Source: Acaryochloris sp. CCMEE 5410 (lineage in GTDB: Bacteria > Cyanobacteriota > Cyanobacteriia > Thermosynechococcales > Thermosynechococcaceae). From it: DNA of 64,000 nucleotides. The position numbers were made by a program, and so were the translations under genes. The notes below the pieces were generated by a model. That model did not search any database. It saw only the letters and a program-made list of their open reading frames with translations, and was not told the DNA's origin. The DNA lies in the NCBI RefSeq assembly GCF_000238775.2, contig NZ_AFEJ02000003.1, forward strand, positions 62,001 through 126,000, in the 5' to 3' direction. Of the stretch, positions 1-7,582 are shown one piece after another (position 1 is the stretch's first letter; each line of letters begins with the position of its first letter).

Positions 1-143
1 GCTGATCGATTTAATGTCTCTCAACCCAGTCCTGTTGGGCTGATTAAAACAGTAATACTTTGCAATAAGAAACAGTAGCAGAACTTCATTTCTATCTCAT
101 AATTATGTGGCCTAATCAATAAGGAGGCTGTCTACCCCGGTTC

Positions 144-171
144 TTGAAATAAGGGTCAGCCGAGGTATAAG
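144..171 (+). promoter_or_regulatory. Candidate sigma70-type promoter before the MBL hydrolase gene
   Basis: TTGAAA at 144-149 and TATAAG at 166-171 are separated by 16 bases, 40 bases ahead of the ATG at 211. Nothing else recognisable is seen in bases 1-210. The assignment rests only on the two hexamers. Confidence 0.35.
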
Positions 172-210
172 GCAGTTCCCTAGATATCTAATTAACTGAA
201 GGGCTAAACG

Positions 211-909
211 ATGCTGTTTCGTCAATTGTTTGATAGTGAATCAAGTACCTACACCTACCTGATTGCAGATCCTAAGCTTAAGGAAGCCATACTTGTTGAT
301 CCGGTCCTGGAGCAGGTAGAGAGAGACTGCCGATTGCTGAAAGAACTGGACCTGACTCTCCGCTATTGCCTAGAAACCCATATTCATGCAGACCACATCA
401 CTGGCACTGGCAAGCTGCGGGAACTGACGGGTTGCCGAGGCATTGTCCCCGATCAGGCTCAGGCAAGCTGCGCGGATCGACAGATTCAGGATCTGGAGAT
501 TTTGGAACTCGGTGAGATTGTGATTCAGGCGATCGCAACCCCAGGGCACACTGACAGCCACATGGCTTATCACCTCAACAACAACGCAGTTCTCACTGGC
601 GATTCTCTTTTTATCAGGGGGTGTGGGCGCACCGATTTCCAGAGTGGTGATGCAGGTATTCTGTACGATTCCGTCACCCAGCAGCTGTTTACGCTACCGG
701 CCCCCACGCTCGTTTATCCGGCCCACGACTACCGAGGATGTACTGTTTCGACGATGGGTGAAGAGCTGCGATGGAATCCTCGGTTTGCAGGCCGAGACCG
801 CAACGGTTTCATTGACTTTATGAACCATCTAGACCTCCCTGATCCCAAGAAAATGATGGAGGCGGTTCCTGCCAATGAGCAATGTGGCCGGACATCGGTG
901 GCGGCATAA
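211..909 (+). CDS. ETHE1-like persulfide dioxygenase (MBL-fold hydrolase)
   Basis: This 232-residue protein is a metallo-beta-lactamase fold hydrolase. The metal motif THIHADH gives H57, H59, D61 and H62; further ligands are H113 (PGHTDSH), D131 (LTGDSLF) and H172 (YPAHDY). The GCGRTDFQSGD segment after D131 is typical of the ETHE1/persulfide dioxygenase branch rather than glyoxalase II, and the length fits. Known members oxidise glutathione persulfide to sulfite in the cytoplasm using one iron; that activity is inferred here. No signal peptide is seen. It is followed 22 bases later by a DUF2933 peptide gene and then by the metal-response genes, so it probably belongs to the same stress island. 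Confidence 0.85.
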   Translation: MLFRQLFDSESSTYTYLIADPKLKEAILVDPVLEQVERDCRLLKELDLTLRYCLETHIHADHITGTGKLRELTGCRGIVPDQAQASCADRQIQDLEILELGEIVIQAIATPGHTDSHMAYHLNNNAVLTGDSLFIRGCGRTDFQSGDAGILYDSVTQQLFTLPAPTLVYPAHDYRGCTVSTMGEELRWNPRFAGRDRNGFIDFMNHLDLPDPKKMMEAVPANEQCGRTSVAA

Positions 910-931
910 GTTGATGACAAGGAGACTGAAT

Positions 932-1141
932 ATGGCTCAGCATTTTCGTTGGCGCTGGCGATCGCCAGTTGGCATCGCGCTGTTAGTCTGTCTGGGGGTG
1001 GCGACCTTCCTGGTCGTCACCAAAGCGCCTGCCCTATCCTGGCTGTTTCTGCTGGTTTGTCCTTTGATGCATCTGTTTATGCATGGGGGACATGGAGGTC
1101 ACAGTGGGCAGGGCAACCAGGAAGAGAGCGATAGGGATTGA
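932..1141 (+). CDS. DUF2933-type small membrane protein
   Basis: A 69-residue protein with one strong transmembrane stretch (about residues 11-45) and a His/Gly/Met-rich tail (HLFMHGGHGGHSGQ) that could bind metal. The composition matches the DUF2933 family, often found beside heavy-metal resistance genes. I chose ATG 932 because GGAG at 921-924 is well placed; an upstream in-frame start at 875 would overlap the preceding hydrolase gene. The function is unknown. Its position between the hydrolase and the metal regulators suggests co-expression with the first gene. Confidence 0.7.
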   Translation: MAQHFRWRWRSPVGIALLVCLGVATFLVVTKAPALSWLFLLVCPLMHLFMHGGHGGHSGQGNQEESDRD

Positions 1142-1188
1142 TGAATACTCTAATCTACAGTTTCTGCTGTCACTAACGAGAAAAAGAC

Positions 1189-1220
1189 TTGACCTTGAAG
1201 TCAGGTAGAGCGTTTAGGCT
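1189..1220 (+). promoter_or_regulatory. MerR-type promoter with a 20-bp spacer
   Basis: TTGACC at 1189-1194 and TAGGCT at 1215-1220 are separated by 20 bases. A spacer this long is the hallmark of promoters opened by MerR-family activators, and a MerR regulator is encoded just downstream at 1664. The promoter reads into the glutaredoxin-like gene at 1248. The spacer is not a clean palindrome, so the match rests on hexamers and spacing. Confidence 0.5.
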
Positions 1221-1247
1221 GAGCCTAGAACCATTGAGGATATTGAT

Positions 1248-1524
1248 ATGGCCGAGCGCTCTATTGAAATTTTTACCGCTGGGTGCCCACTATGCGATTC
1301 TACCGTTGAGCTAGTTAGAGGGCTAGCCGCGTCTGAATTTCCAGGTACAGGTTTGGGATCTACACAAAGGCTGTGCAGCTAATGAATGTCGAGACAAAGC
1401 AGCGCAGTACGGAATCCACCGCCTTCCAGCAGTAGTCATTGACGGTCAACTGGCAGAATGTTGCCAAAACCAAAGGCCCATTTCCCGTGAATCACTCATT
1501 GCATCTGGCATTGGACAGGACTGA
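1248..1524 (+). pseudogene. Frameshifted glutaredoxin/thioredoxin-like gene
   Basis: From ATG 1248 (GAGGA at 1236-1240) the frame encodes MAERSIEIFTAGCPLCDSTV, a CxxC redox motif following a beta strand, and stops after about 44 codons. At about 1341-1347 the homologous sequence continues one base further on in frame: VQVWDLHKGC, then HRLPAVVIDGQLAECC and the ending SGIGQD at the TGA of 1522-1524. This second half has the cis-Pro (LPAVVIDG) typical of thioredoxin folds. A single indel separates the two halves. Such proteins often accompany mercury or copper MerR regulons. Either the gene is dead or the base is a sequencing error. Confidence 0.7.
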
Positions 1525-1532
1525 AGCCTTCA

Positions 1533-1570
1533 TCTCATCCTGATCTCATCATGTCCTGCCAACCTAGAAT
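1533..1570 (+). promoter_or_regulatory. Copper-type response-regulator direct repeat (site A) and promoter
   Basis: TCTCAT-CCTGA-TCTCAT at 1533-1549 is a direct repeat with an 11-bp period, as bound by OmpR-family dimers. TAGAAT at 1565-1570 lies 15 bases downstream as a -10 hexamer, so the repeat replaces the -35 region, which is an activator arrangement. It would drive merR and the two-component genes, implying autoregulation by the response regulator at 2085. Confidence 0.6.
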
Positions 1571-1663
1571 AGTGGGATATTCGCACAGGAATGCGAGCCG
1601 CCTTGATCCTATAGCTGACCAGAGGGTTTAAGGTTGAGTTAGCTACTCTGAGAGGACCGTTCA

Positions 1664-2080
1664 ATGGTTGTTGCGACACGCTTAAAAATTGGTGAGGTCT
1701 CCAAGCAGACCAGTACCTCTGTGGGGGCGTTGCGCTACTACGAGAGCCTTGGCTTACTAGAATCAGAGCGAGGCGAGAACGGCTACCGCTATTATCCCCA
1801 GGAAGCGGTGCAGCAGGTGCTGTTTATCAAGAAGGCACAGGCTCTTGGATTTTCTCTGGAGGATATCCATGAGGTGTTGACTATGCATCAGCAGGGAGAT
1901 GTACCTTGTGAATTTGTTCAATCTCTCCTTCAAGACAAGATCGAACAACTTGAGGTTCAGATCCAGAAGATGATGGCATTTAAATCAGAGATGGAACAAT
2001 ATCGAGATCGCTGGTCTACTAGCCAACCCTCTCTTCAACCGGGTGATATCTGCCCTTTGATTTCAACTATTCTGCTGTAA
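1664..2080 (+). CDS. MerR-family metal-responsive transcriptional regulator
   Basis: This 138-residue protein has an N-terminal MerR winged helix (LKIGEVSKQTSTSVGALRYY, residues 8-27, then NGYRYYP), a dimerisation helix (about 84-116) and a short C-terminal metal-binding loop. C82 and C130 are the only cysteines in the effector part, fitting a soft-metal sensor of the ZntR/PbrR/MerR kind; the metal cannot be read with confidence. The next gene starts 4 bases after its stop, so merR is co-transcribed with the two-component system, an unusual pairing of two metal-sensing principles in one operon. The 20-bp-spacer promoters at 1189 and 12420 are candidate targets. Confidence 0.85.
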   Translation: MVVATRLKIGEVSKQTSTSVGALRYYESLGLLESERGENGYRYYPQEAVQQVLFIKKAQALGFSLEDIHEVLTMHQQGDVPCEFVQSLLQDKIEQLEVQIQKMMAFKSEMEQYRDRWSTSQPSLQPGDICPLISTILL

Positions 2081-2084
2081 CCGT

Positions 2085-2783
2085 ATGCGAGTCTTATTGG
2101 TCGAAGATGAACCCGATCTGGGAGCAGCTATTGAGCGCACCCTTACCCAGGAAGCCTACATCGTGGACTGGGCACAAGATGGCTTAGAAGCTTGGGGCTA
2201 TCTCGAAAGTCAGTGGACTCAATACACGCTAGCCATTTTCGATTGGTTATTGCCTGGTCTTTCTGGGGTTGAACTGTGTCAGCGGCTTCGCGCCCAGAAC
2301 AGCCCCCTACCGGTGCTGATGCTGACGGCAAAAGACCGTCCTGAGGACACAGCAGCAGGATTAGATGCGGGCGCTGACGACTATCTCATCAAACCCTTTC
2401 GTAAAATTGAGCTATTGGCCCGACTGCGGGCGCTGCAGCGGCGATCGCCCCATTTCCAACCTCAGCAGCTCCAGGTCGGTCAGCTAACCCTAGACTATGG
2501 CACTCACAACGTCTCGATTACCAATGAAGGACAAGACCCACAAAATGTATTGTTAACCCATAAAGAATTTCAGCTTTTGGAATATTTCATGCAGCATCCG
2601 AGGCAAATAGTCAGCCGAGATCAGATTCTCAATCAACTTTGGGGGGCTGATGCTGATGCTGTTAGTAATGTGGTGGCTGCGCTGATGCGTCAACTGCGGC
2701 GCAAGCTTTCTGAACGGGGCTGTGACGATGCCATTGAGACGATCTACGGGATTGGCTATCGTCTGAATTTAGACCATGAATGA
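2085..2783 (+). CDS. OmpR/PhoB-family response regulator, CopR/RppA-like
   Basis: A 232-residue regulator with a receiver domain (residues 1-115; acidic pair E7/D8, phosphoacceptor D53, T81, K103) and a C-terminal OmpR-type winged helix (about 130-228, ending ETIYGIGYRL). It overlaps the kinase gene by 8 bases, the usual sign of translational coupling. The neighbouring copper oxidases and the repeated TMTCAT-N5-TYTCAT sites make copper, or a related metal, the likely signal, as in the cyanobacterial CopRS and RppAB/NrsRS systems. Which metal is an inference. Confidence 0.9.
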   Translation: MRVLLVEDEPDLGAAIERTLTQEAYIVDWAQDGLEAWGYLESQWTQYTLAIFDWLLPGLSGVELCQRLRAQNSPLPVLMLTAKDRPEDTAAGLDAGADDYLIKPFRKIELLARLRALQRRSPHFQPQQLQVGQLTLDYGTHNVSITNEGQDPQNVLLTHKEFQLLEYFMQHPRQIVSRDQILNQLWGADADAVSNVVAALMRQLRRKLSERGCDDAIETIYGIGYRLNLDHE

Positions 2784-4137
2784 GCAGCAGCTATTTCGTC
2801 AGACCCGCTGGCGGCTAGCAAGCTGGTATGCCGGGGTTATGGGTATTATCCTGGCGCTGAGCGGCTTTGGGGTCTATGAAGCCATTGACCATGCCCACCG
2901 GACGGCAGCAGATCGAGAATTGCTAGCGATCGCAGGCCGACTTCACAACAACTTAGAGCCAATCCTACAGCAACCTGGAGAAATTCCAACCAGCGCTCAG
3001 CGTTTCCTACCTGATCCCTGTAATAGCCCCAGTCAATGCACGAAAACCGCTAGAGCTGCCGATCATAACCCTGGGGCAATGTTCCAGGGCAACTACTACA
3101 TTCGACTACTAGATCCCTCACAAGATCTTGTTGCTCTTGCTGGACTTAAACCATCTGGCCTCATATCCGCTTCGTCTGTGTCTGAGTGGCAGTTCCTCAA
3201 GGACAAAGACAAGACTCGCTATCGCCAAGTTACGTTGCCCTTGCAAAACCCCAATGAACAACTATGGGGATATCTGCAGGTTGGTAGTTCTCTCAAAGAC
3301 TCAGATCGGTATGTTTCCTTAGTCAAACTGACTTTATTTACTGGCTTACCTTTGGCTCTGGGCTTTGTTGGAATCGCTAGTTGGTGGCTTGCTGGACGAG
3401 CCATGCGACCGATTCATCAGTCATATCAGCAGATGCAGCAGTTCACGGCAGACGCAGCCCACGAGTTACGCACTCCGATTGCTGCAGCCCAAGCCACGGT
3501 GGAATCGGTTCTAGATACACCTTGTCTATCGGAAGCTGATGCCCGCGAAACGCTCCAAACGCTAGATCGCCAACATCAGCGCTTGTCCCGACTGATTCAG
3601 GACTTGCTGTTGCTGACTCGATTAGACCGTCAAGTACATCTGATACAAAATGAAGCTTGCTGCCTGCAAGATTTAGTCAACGACATTGCTGAAGAGTTAG
3701 CAGCTCTGGCCTTAAGCAAAAAGATCCAGCTTCTAACTGACGTTCAAGTGGATCAGCCATTGCGGATCAGTGGAGACGAAGCACAACTCTATCGGCTCGT
3801 GTTTAATCTAGTTACCAATGCGATTCAGTACACCCCTGCGGGTGGAAAGATCACCCTCGTATTAGATCAGCAGGAGCAGCAGGCGGTGATTCGGGTGCAG
3901 GATACAGGGATTGGGATTGCCCCTGAATACCAATCAAAAATCTTTGACCGCTTTTATCGCGTGAATAGCGATCGCAACCGACAAACGGGCGGTTCAGGGT
4001 TGGGGCTGGCGATTGTTCAGGCGATCGCCCAAACACATGGCGGCAAAATCTCGGTGCAAAGTCAACTTGATCAGGGTAGTACTTTTATTCTTTCTCTGCC
4101 TACTAGTTCCGTTAGGCAAGCTACATCAACTCTCTAG
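2776..4137 (+). CDS. Membrane sensor histidine kinase, CopS/RppB-like
   Basis: A 453-residue kinase with two transmembrane helices (about 15-36 and 186-206) and a periplasmic sensor of about 150 residues holding C82 and C88 (DPCNSPSQCTK). The phosphorylated His is H229 in FTADAAHELRTP, followed by the N box (NLVTNAIQYTP), DTGIGI and GSGLGLAIV ATP-lid motifs. The linker from TM2 to the His box is only about 20 residues, so the HAMP domain is at most partial, as in RppB/NrsS-type cyanobacterial kinases. It is the obvious partner of the overlapping regulator. Metal sensing is inferred from its neighbours. Confidence 0.9.
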   Translation: MNEQQLFRQTRWRLASWYAGVMGIILALSGFGVYEAIDHAHRTAADRELLAIAGRLHNNLEPILQQPGEIPTSAQRFLPDPCNSPSQCTKTARAADHNPGAMFQGNYYIRLLDPSQDLVALAGLKPSGLISASSVSEWQFLKDKDKTRYRQVTLPLQNPNEQLWGYLQVGSSLKDSDRYVSLVKLTLFTGLPLALGFVGIASWWLAGRAMRPIHQSYQQMQQFTADAAHELRTPIAAAQATVESVLDTPCLSEADARETLQTLDRQHQRLSRLIQDLLLLTRLDRQVHLIQNEACCLQDLVNDIAEELAALALSKKIQLLTDVQVDQPLRISGDEAQLYRLVFNLVTNAIQYTPAGGKITLVLDQQEQQAVIRVQDTGIGIAPEYQSKIFDRFYRVNSDRNRQTGGSGLGLAIVQAIAQTHGGKISVQSQLDQGSTFILSLPTSSVRQATSTL

Positions 4138-4194
4138 CAAGGAGTAGACTTTTTATCATTTAAGTATTGTTAAAACATCAGAATTAGGATCAAA

Positions 4195-4211
4195 TATCAT
4201 TCTGATCTCAT
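4195..4211 (+). promoter_or_regulatory. Copper-type response-regulator direct repeat (site B)
   Basis: TATCAT-TCTGA-TCTCAT lies 46 bases before the start of the small secreted peptide gene at 4258. It has the same half-sites and 5-base gap as sites A, C, D and F. TACATT at 4222-4227 is a possible -10. Confidence 0.55.
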
Positions 4212-4257
4212 CTTTGGAATCTACATTAAAAATAGTTCATTATTCAGCCTTAGATCC

Positions 4258-4449
4258 ATGAAATTTATCAAGGTTTTAATTGGCGCAGTCATAATTACTG
4301 TGCCTCTCTTTAGCATTGGCCTAGTCGATCATGCCTCTGCCAAAACGCTAGTTGTGTGTGGTCCAAATGGGGCAGCAAGAGTTGTGGAGAAAGTTCCTAT
4401 CGGCTGCCATGTCCTCAAAGCTAATACTCCGCCAGCTAGAGCCTCATAG
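4258..4449 (+). CDS. Small secreted two-cysteine peptide, probably metal-induced
   Basis: A 63-residue protein with a clear signal peptide (MKFIKVLIG, a hydrophobic core, cleavage near DHASA-K at residue 28). The mature part is only about 35 residues, with the paired cysteines CGPNG and GCHVLK and a basic, Ala/Pro tail. I do not recognise a family. It has its own operator (4195) and a strong terminator (4489), so it is a stand-alone, probably abundant, metal-induced transcript. A periplasmic copper-binding or signalling peptide is possible but not shown. No good Shine-Dalgarno is visible. Confidence 0.6.
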   Translation: MKFIKVLIGAVIITVPLFSIGLVDHASAKTLVVCGPNGAARVVEKVPIGCHVLKANTPPARAS

Positions 4450-4488
4450 GTCTCGATTTCAGACAAGATTTACACATATCTATCAGGA

Positions 4489-4525
4489 TTTGGGAGGCGA
4501 TTGGCCTCCCAAATGCCTCTTTTTC
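4489..4525 (+). terminator. Rho-independent terminator
   Basis: A 10-bp perfect stem (TTTGGGAGGC at 4489-4498 and GCCTCCCAAA at 4504-4513) with a 5-base loop is followed by TGCCTCTTTTTC. It ends the transcript of the 63-residue peptide gene. Confidence 0.85.
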
Positions 4526-4623
4526 TCCTCAAGGGAATTCTTCATTTGTTTTTGAGAATTTTCTTGCTACCATGCCATGTTTGACTAGCCTAAATTTATT
4601 TCTAAAAGTTAGGAGAATTAATA

Positions 4624-5100
4624 GTGAAACCTCTTATTTATGCTTCTGCTGTTGGCCTATTTCTCACAATATCTATGACAGCAGCCCGAGCAGCGGGCGT
4701 CCTTAAAGATGCCAAGGTTCCCCATCTAACAACCACTGCTGCCATTCCTCAGAATCCTCGCGTTCCCTCCGCTAAATATCGCTTTGGCATCCATGTTTCT
4801 GGATATTCTCTATCTCAACTAACCGTAAATATTCCCGAACAGATTCAGATCAGCGAAAATATTACCGTCACGGATCAATCAGGTCAAAGAATTGAGTCAA
4901 GCACGACATTTGAGGGGAACAAAGCAATTGTCACCTTCACTCAACCCGTTGTGCCAGACACAAATCTGAAGGTCACCTTAAATGCTGTCCGCACGTCAAC
5001 GTTTAGCAATCAGGTGTGGCTCTTCCCCATTGCATGGCGAGGTGTAGAGATGACAGCAGATATTCCTTTGGGGATGGCTCGAATCGCAACCTATGACTAA
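4624..5100 (+). CDS. DUF2808-like secreted protein
   Basis: A 158-residue protein starting at GTG 4624, preceded by AGGAG at about 4610-4614. A signal peptide ends near ARA-A (residue 24). The remainder is a beta-rich domain (YRFGIHVSGYSLSQLTVNIP to WRGVEMTADIPLGMARIATYD) resembling the DUF2808 family of cyanobacterial secreted proteins. Its role is unknown; it probably acts in the periplasm or cell wall. It sits between two operator sites inside the copper cluster and may be read independently of the oxidase operon. Confidence 0.65.
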   Translation: MKPLIYASAVGLFLTISMTAARAAGVLKDAKVPHLTTTAAIPQNPRVPSAKYRFGIHVSGYSLSQLTVNIPEQIQISENITVTDQSGQRIESSTTFEGNKAIVTFTQPVVPDTNLKVTLNAVRTSTFSNQVWLFPIAWRGVEMTADIPLGMARIATYD

Positions 5101-5111
5101 CGTAGCTGGCA

Positions 5112-5149
5112 TCTCATTCTGATTTCATTTTTATGCTTCACAGTAGTAG
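5112..5149 (+). promoter_or_regulatory. Copper-type response-regulator direct repeat (site C) and promoter
   Basis: TCTCAT-TCTGA-TTTCAT at 5112-5128 is followed 15 bases on by TAGTAG (5144-5149) as a weak -10, the same geometry as site A. It drives the multicopper oxidase operon. Confidence 0.6.
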
Positions 5150-5282
5150 AGAGGATATTTCCTCATAACCTCACACCATAAATTGCTGTAAACATCAGAG
5201 AGATGTTGAAAGGCTTTCTGATGTTTACTTCTTCTACAGCTTCAGCCGTTGTTCATTCAGCTATCATTCGTCGCGAAACGTC

Positions 5283-7085
5283 ATGGGTTATATTGCCAAA
5301 ACCCTTACCCGGCGCAACTTTATTCGGTTTTCAGCCGGAATGGGCCTTGCATTGGGGCTTGATACTCTTGTACCCAAGATGCGGGCTGCAACAGCCCGCG
5401 AGGTAGGGGAGGGCCGCACCTATCCCGATATCATCAACCTTCAAGTACAGAAAACTAGGCTGGCGATCGCCGAGAAGGAGACGCCCGCTATCACTTCAAA
5501 TGGCTCTATCCCTGGTCCTCTAGTGCGGCTACGGGAAGGTCAAACTGCCACCATCCAAGTGACCAATCGGCTCAAGGAAGACACGTCAATTCACTGGCAC
5601 GGCATTCTGCTGCCGCCTGAGATGGATGGTGTACCGGGAGTAAGTTTTGCTGGCATCAAGCCAGGAGAGACGTTTACCTATCGCTTCCCTGTTCAGCAAA
5701 GTGGTACCTACTGGTATCACAGCCACAGCGGTGTACAGGAGCAAATGGGACATTTTGGTCCCCTGATTGTGGACCCTCTGGAGCCAGAACCCTTTGACTA
5801 TCAGCGAGACTATGTGGTAATGCTCTCTGACTGGACCTTCGAGAATCCTCACAGCGTTCTGGCTAATCTCAAAAAGATGAGCGCTTACTACAACTACAAT
5901 CGGCGCACAGTGGCAACGCTATTCAAAGACTTGCCCTGGAAACGGATGCGAATGGATCCGACAGACATCGCGGATGTGACGGGGGCCACCTACACCTATC
6001 TGATGAACGGCATGGCTCCTGGTTCAAACTGGACGGGACTGTTTCAGCCTGGAGAAAAAGTACGTCTGCGGTTCATTAATGCTTCCGCCATGACCTTTTT
6101 TGATGTGCGGATTCCTGGCCTAAAGATGACCGTTGTGCAGGCCGATGGTCAGAATATCCAGCCCGTCCCTGTGGATGAATTTCGCATCGCTGTCGCCGAA
6201 ACCTACGACGTAATTGTGGAGCCACAGGACGAGCAAGCCTACACCATTTTTGCCGAGACAATGGATCGCAGCGGCTACGCCCGTGGTACTTTGGCTCCTC
6301 GTCAAGGGATGACGGCTCCTATCCCTGAGCAGCGCCCCCGTGTCCTGCGCTCAATGGCCGACATGGGCATGGTGCACGATATGTCGGGTATGGACTCACG
6401 TGAAACGGGTAACATGCAGCACGATATGCCAGGGAACGGTTCAGGCGGCATGAACCATATGCAGCACGACATGTCAGGCATGAAATCAGGTGATATGGGC
6501 AACATGCAGCATGACATGTCGGGTATGAATTCTGGCAATATGACCCCACATGGTCCTGATGGTCACGGCCCCGGTAATGCAGGTGTGCCGATGATGCTTC
6601 AAAGTCGCCTCGATGACCCTGGCATTGGCTTGGAGAATACGGGAACCCGTGTCCTGCTTTACAGCGACCTACGCAGTCTTGCCCCCAGAGAGGACCAGCG
6701 ACAGCCTGAGCGAGAAATTGAACTCCATCTCACAGGCAACATGGAGCGCTACATGTGGTCCTTTGATGGGAAAAAGTATTCACAAGCGAAGGAGCCAATT
6801 CCCTTCCGTAACGGAGAACGGCTCCGGCTCACCTTTATCAACGACACCATGATGGAGCACCCCATTCATCTACACGGCATGTGGATGGAGCTGGTCAATG
6901 GGGCTGGGACTCATCAGCCCCGAAAGCATACCCTCAATGTCAAACCCGCCGAGAAAGTATCGGTGGATGTCACGGTGGATGCTCCCGGTAGTTGGGCCTT
7001 CCACTGCCACTTGCTCTACCACATGGAAGTGGGAATGTTTCGCGTCGTTTCTGTCACTAACCAAATTGCAGAGGTAAATTCATGA
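5283..7085 (+). CDS. copA: CopA-type periplasmic multicopper oxidase
   Basis: A 600-residue laccase-like oxidase of the CopA/PcoA copper-resistance type. A Tat signal (TRRNFIRFSAG) opens the protein. All four copper-ligand blocks are present: HWHG at 104-107, YWYHSHS around 143-149, HPIHLHG at 526-532 and HCHLLYHMEVGM at 574-585, with C575 as the type 1 ligand and M585 as axial ligand. A Met/His-rich insert (about residues 358-425) contains at least four copies of MQHDM- or HDMSGM-like units, typical of copper-loading regions. It probably oxidises Cu(I) in the periplasm. Its stop overlaps the start of the next Met-rich gene, so they form an operon. Confidence 0.92.
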   Translation: MGYIAKTLTRRNFIRFSAGMGLALGLDTLVPKMRAATAREVGEGRTYPDIINLQVQKTRLAIAEKETPAITSNGSIPGPLVRLREGQTATIQVTNRLKEDTSIHWHGILLPPEMDGVPGVSFAGIKPGETFTYRFPVQQSGTYWYHSHSGVQEQMGHFGPLIVDPLEPEPFDYQRDYVVMLSDWTFENPHSVLANLKKMSAYYNYNRRTVATLFKDLPWKRMRMDPTDIADVTGATYTYLMNGMAPGSNWTGLFQPGEKVRLRFINASAMTFFDVRIPGLKMTVVQADGQNIQPVPVDEFRIAVAETYDVIVEPQDEQAYTIFAETMDRSGYARGTLAPRQGMTAPIPEQRPRVLRSMADMGMVHDMSGMDSRETGNMQHDMPGNGSGGMNHMQHDMSGMKSGDMGNMQHDMSGMNSGNMTPHGPDGHGPGNAGVPMMLQSRLDDPGIGLENTGTRVLLYSDLRSLAPREDQRQPEREIELHLTGNMERYMWSFDGKKYSQAKEPIPFRNGERLRLTFINDTMMEHPIHLHGMWMELVNGAGTHQPRKHTLNVKPAEKVSVDVTVDAPGSWAFHCHLLYHMEVGMFRVVSVTNQIAEVNS

Positions 7086-7468
7086 CCGTTCAAAAAGTAA
7101 GCTATGCAACTGCTGGATTGTTGTTGGCTGCAGCCCTAGCCGTGTTTCCCCCTCGGGTACAGGCAGAAGAACAGCAGCTCAACAAGACCCAAACAGGCAC
7201 TGAAGCACCTGCTACCACGGGTTCAGAATCTCCAGCCCCAGATCAACCAATGGGAAATGGGATGCAGCATAATATGCCCCACGATATGCCGGGTATGAAG
7301 TCTGGAGACATGCAGCATGACATGGGTGATATGCAGCACAACATGCCGGGAGTGAGTTCTGGAGACATGAACAACACGCAGCACGATATGGGCAATATGC
7401 AGCACGACAAGTCGGGAACGAATTCGACAACATCGGATAACCCCACTGAGCAGAGTCCCGCGAATTAG
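7082..7468 (+). CDS. Secreted Met/His-rich copper-binding protein
   Basis: A 128-residue protein whose ATG overlaps the copA stop (ATGA), so it is translationally coupled. After a signal peptide (cleavage near VQA-E, residue 28) the chain is low-complexity, with repeats of the type MQHDMGDMQHNM and HDMPGMKSGD. These repeats are almost the same as the insert in the oxidase just upstream, suggesting that the two were copied from each other. Similar Met motifs form the N-terminal part of CopB and PcoE/CopC-like copper-binding proteins. A periplasmic copper buffer is the likely role. Confidence 0.7.
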   Translation: MTVQKVSYATAGLLLAAALAVFPPRVQAEEQQLNKTQTGTEAPATTGSESPAPDQPMGNGMQHNMPHDMPGMKSGDMQHDMGDMQHNMPGVSSGDMNNTQHDMGNMQHDKSGTNSTTSDNPTEQSPAN

Positions 7469-7582
7469 GTTGGCTATGTACCTGTAACTCGCACAAAACA
7501 ATGTGCTTTTTGACAGCGAATGATGCAGTCTTGCAGATTCGTGCTGTCTTTATCGTTGGAAAATTTGCAGAGGTAATTGTGA

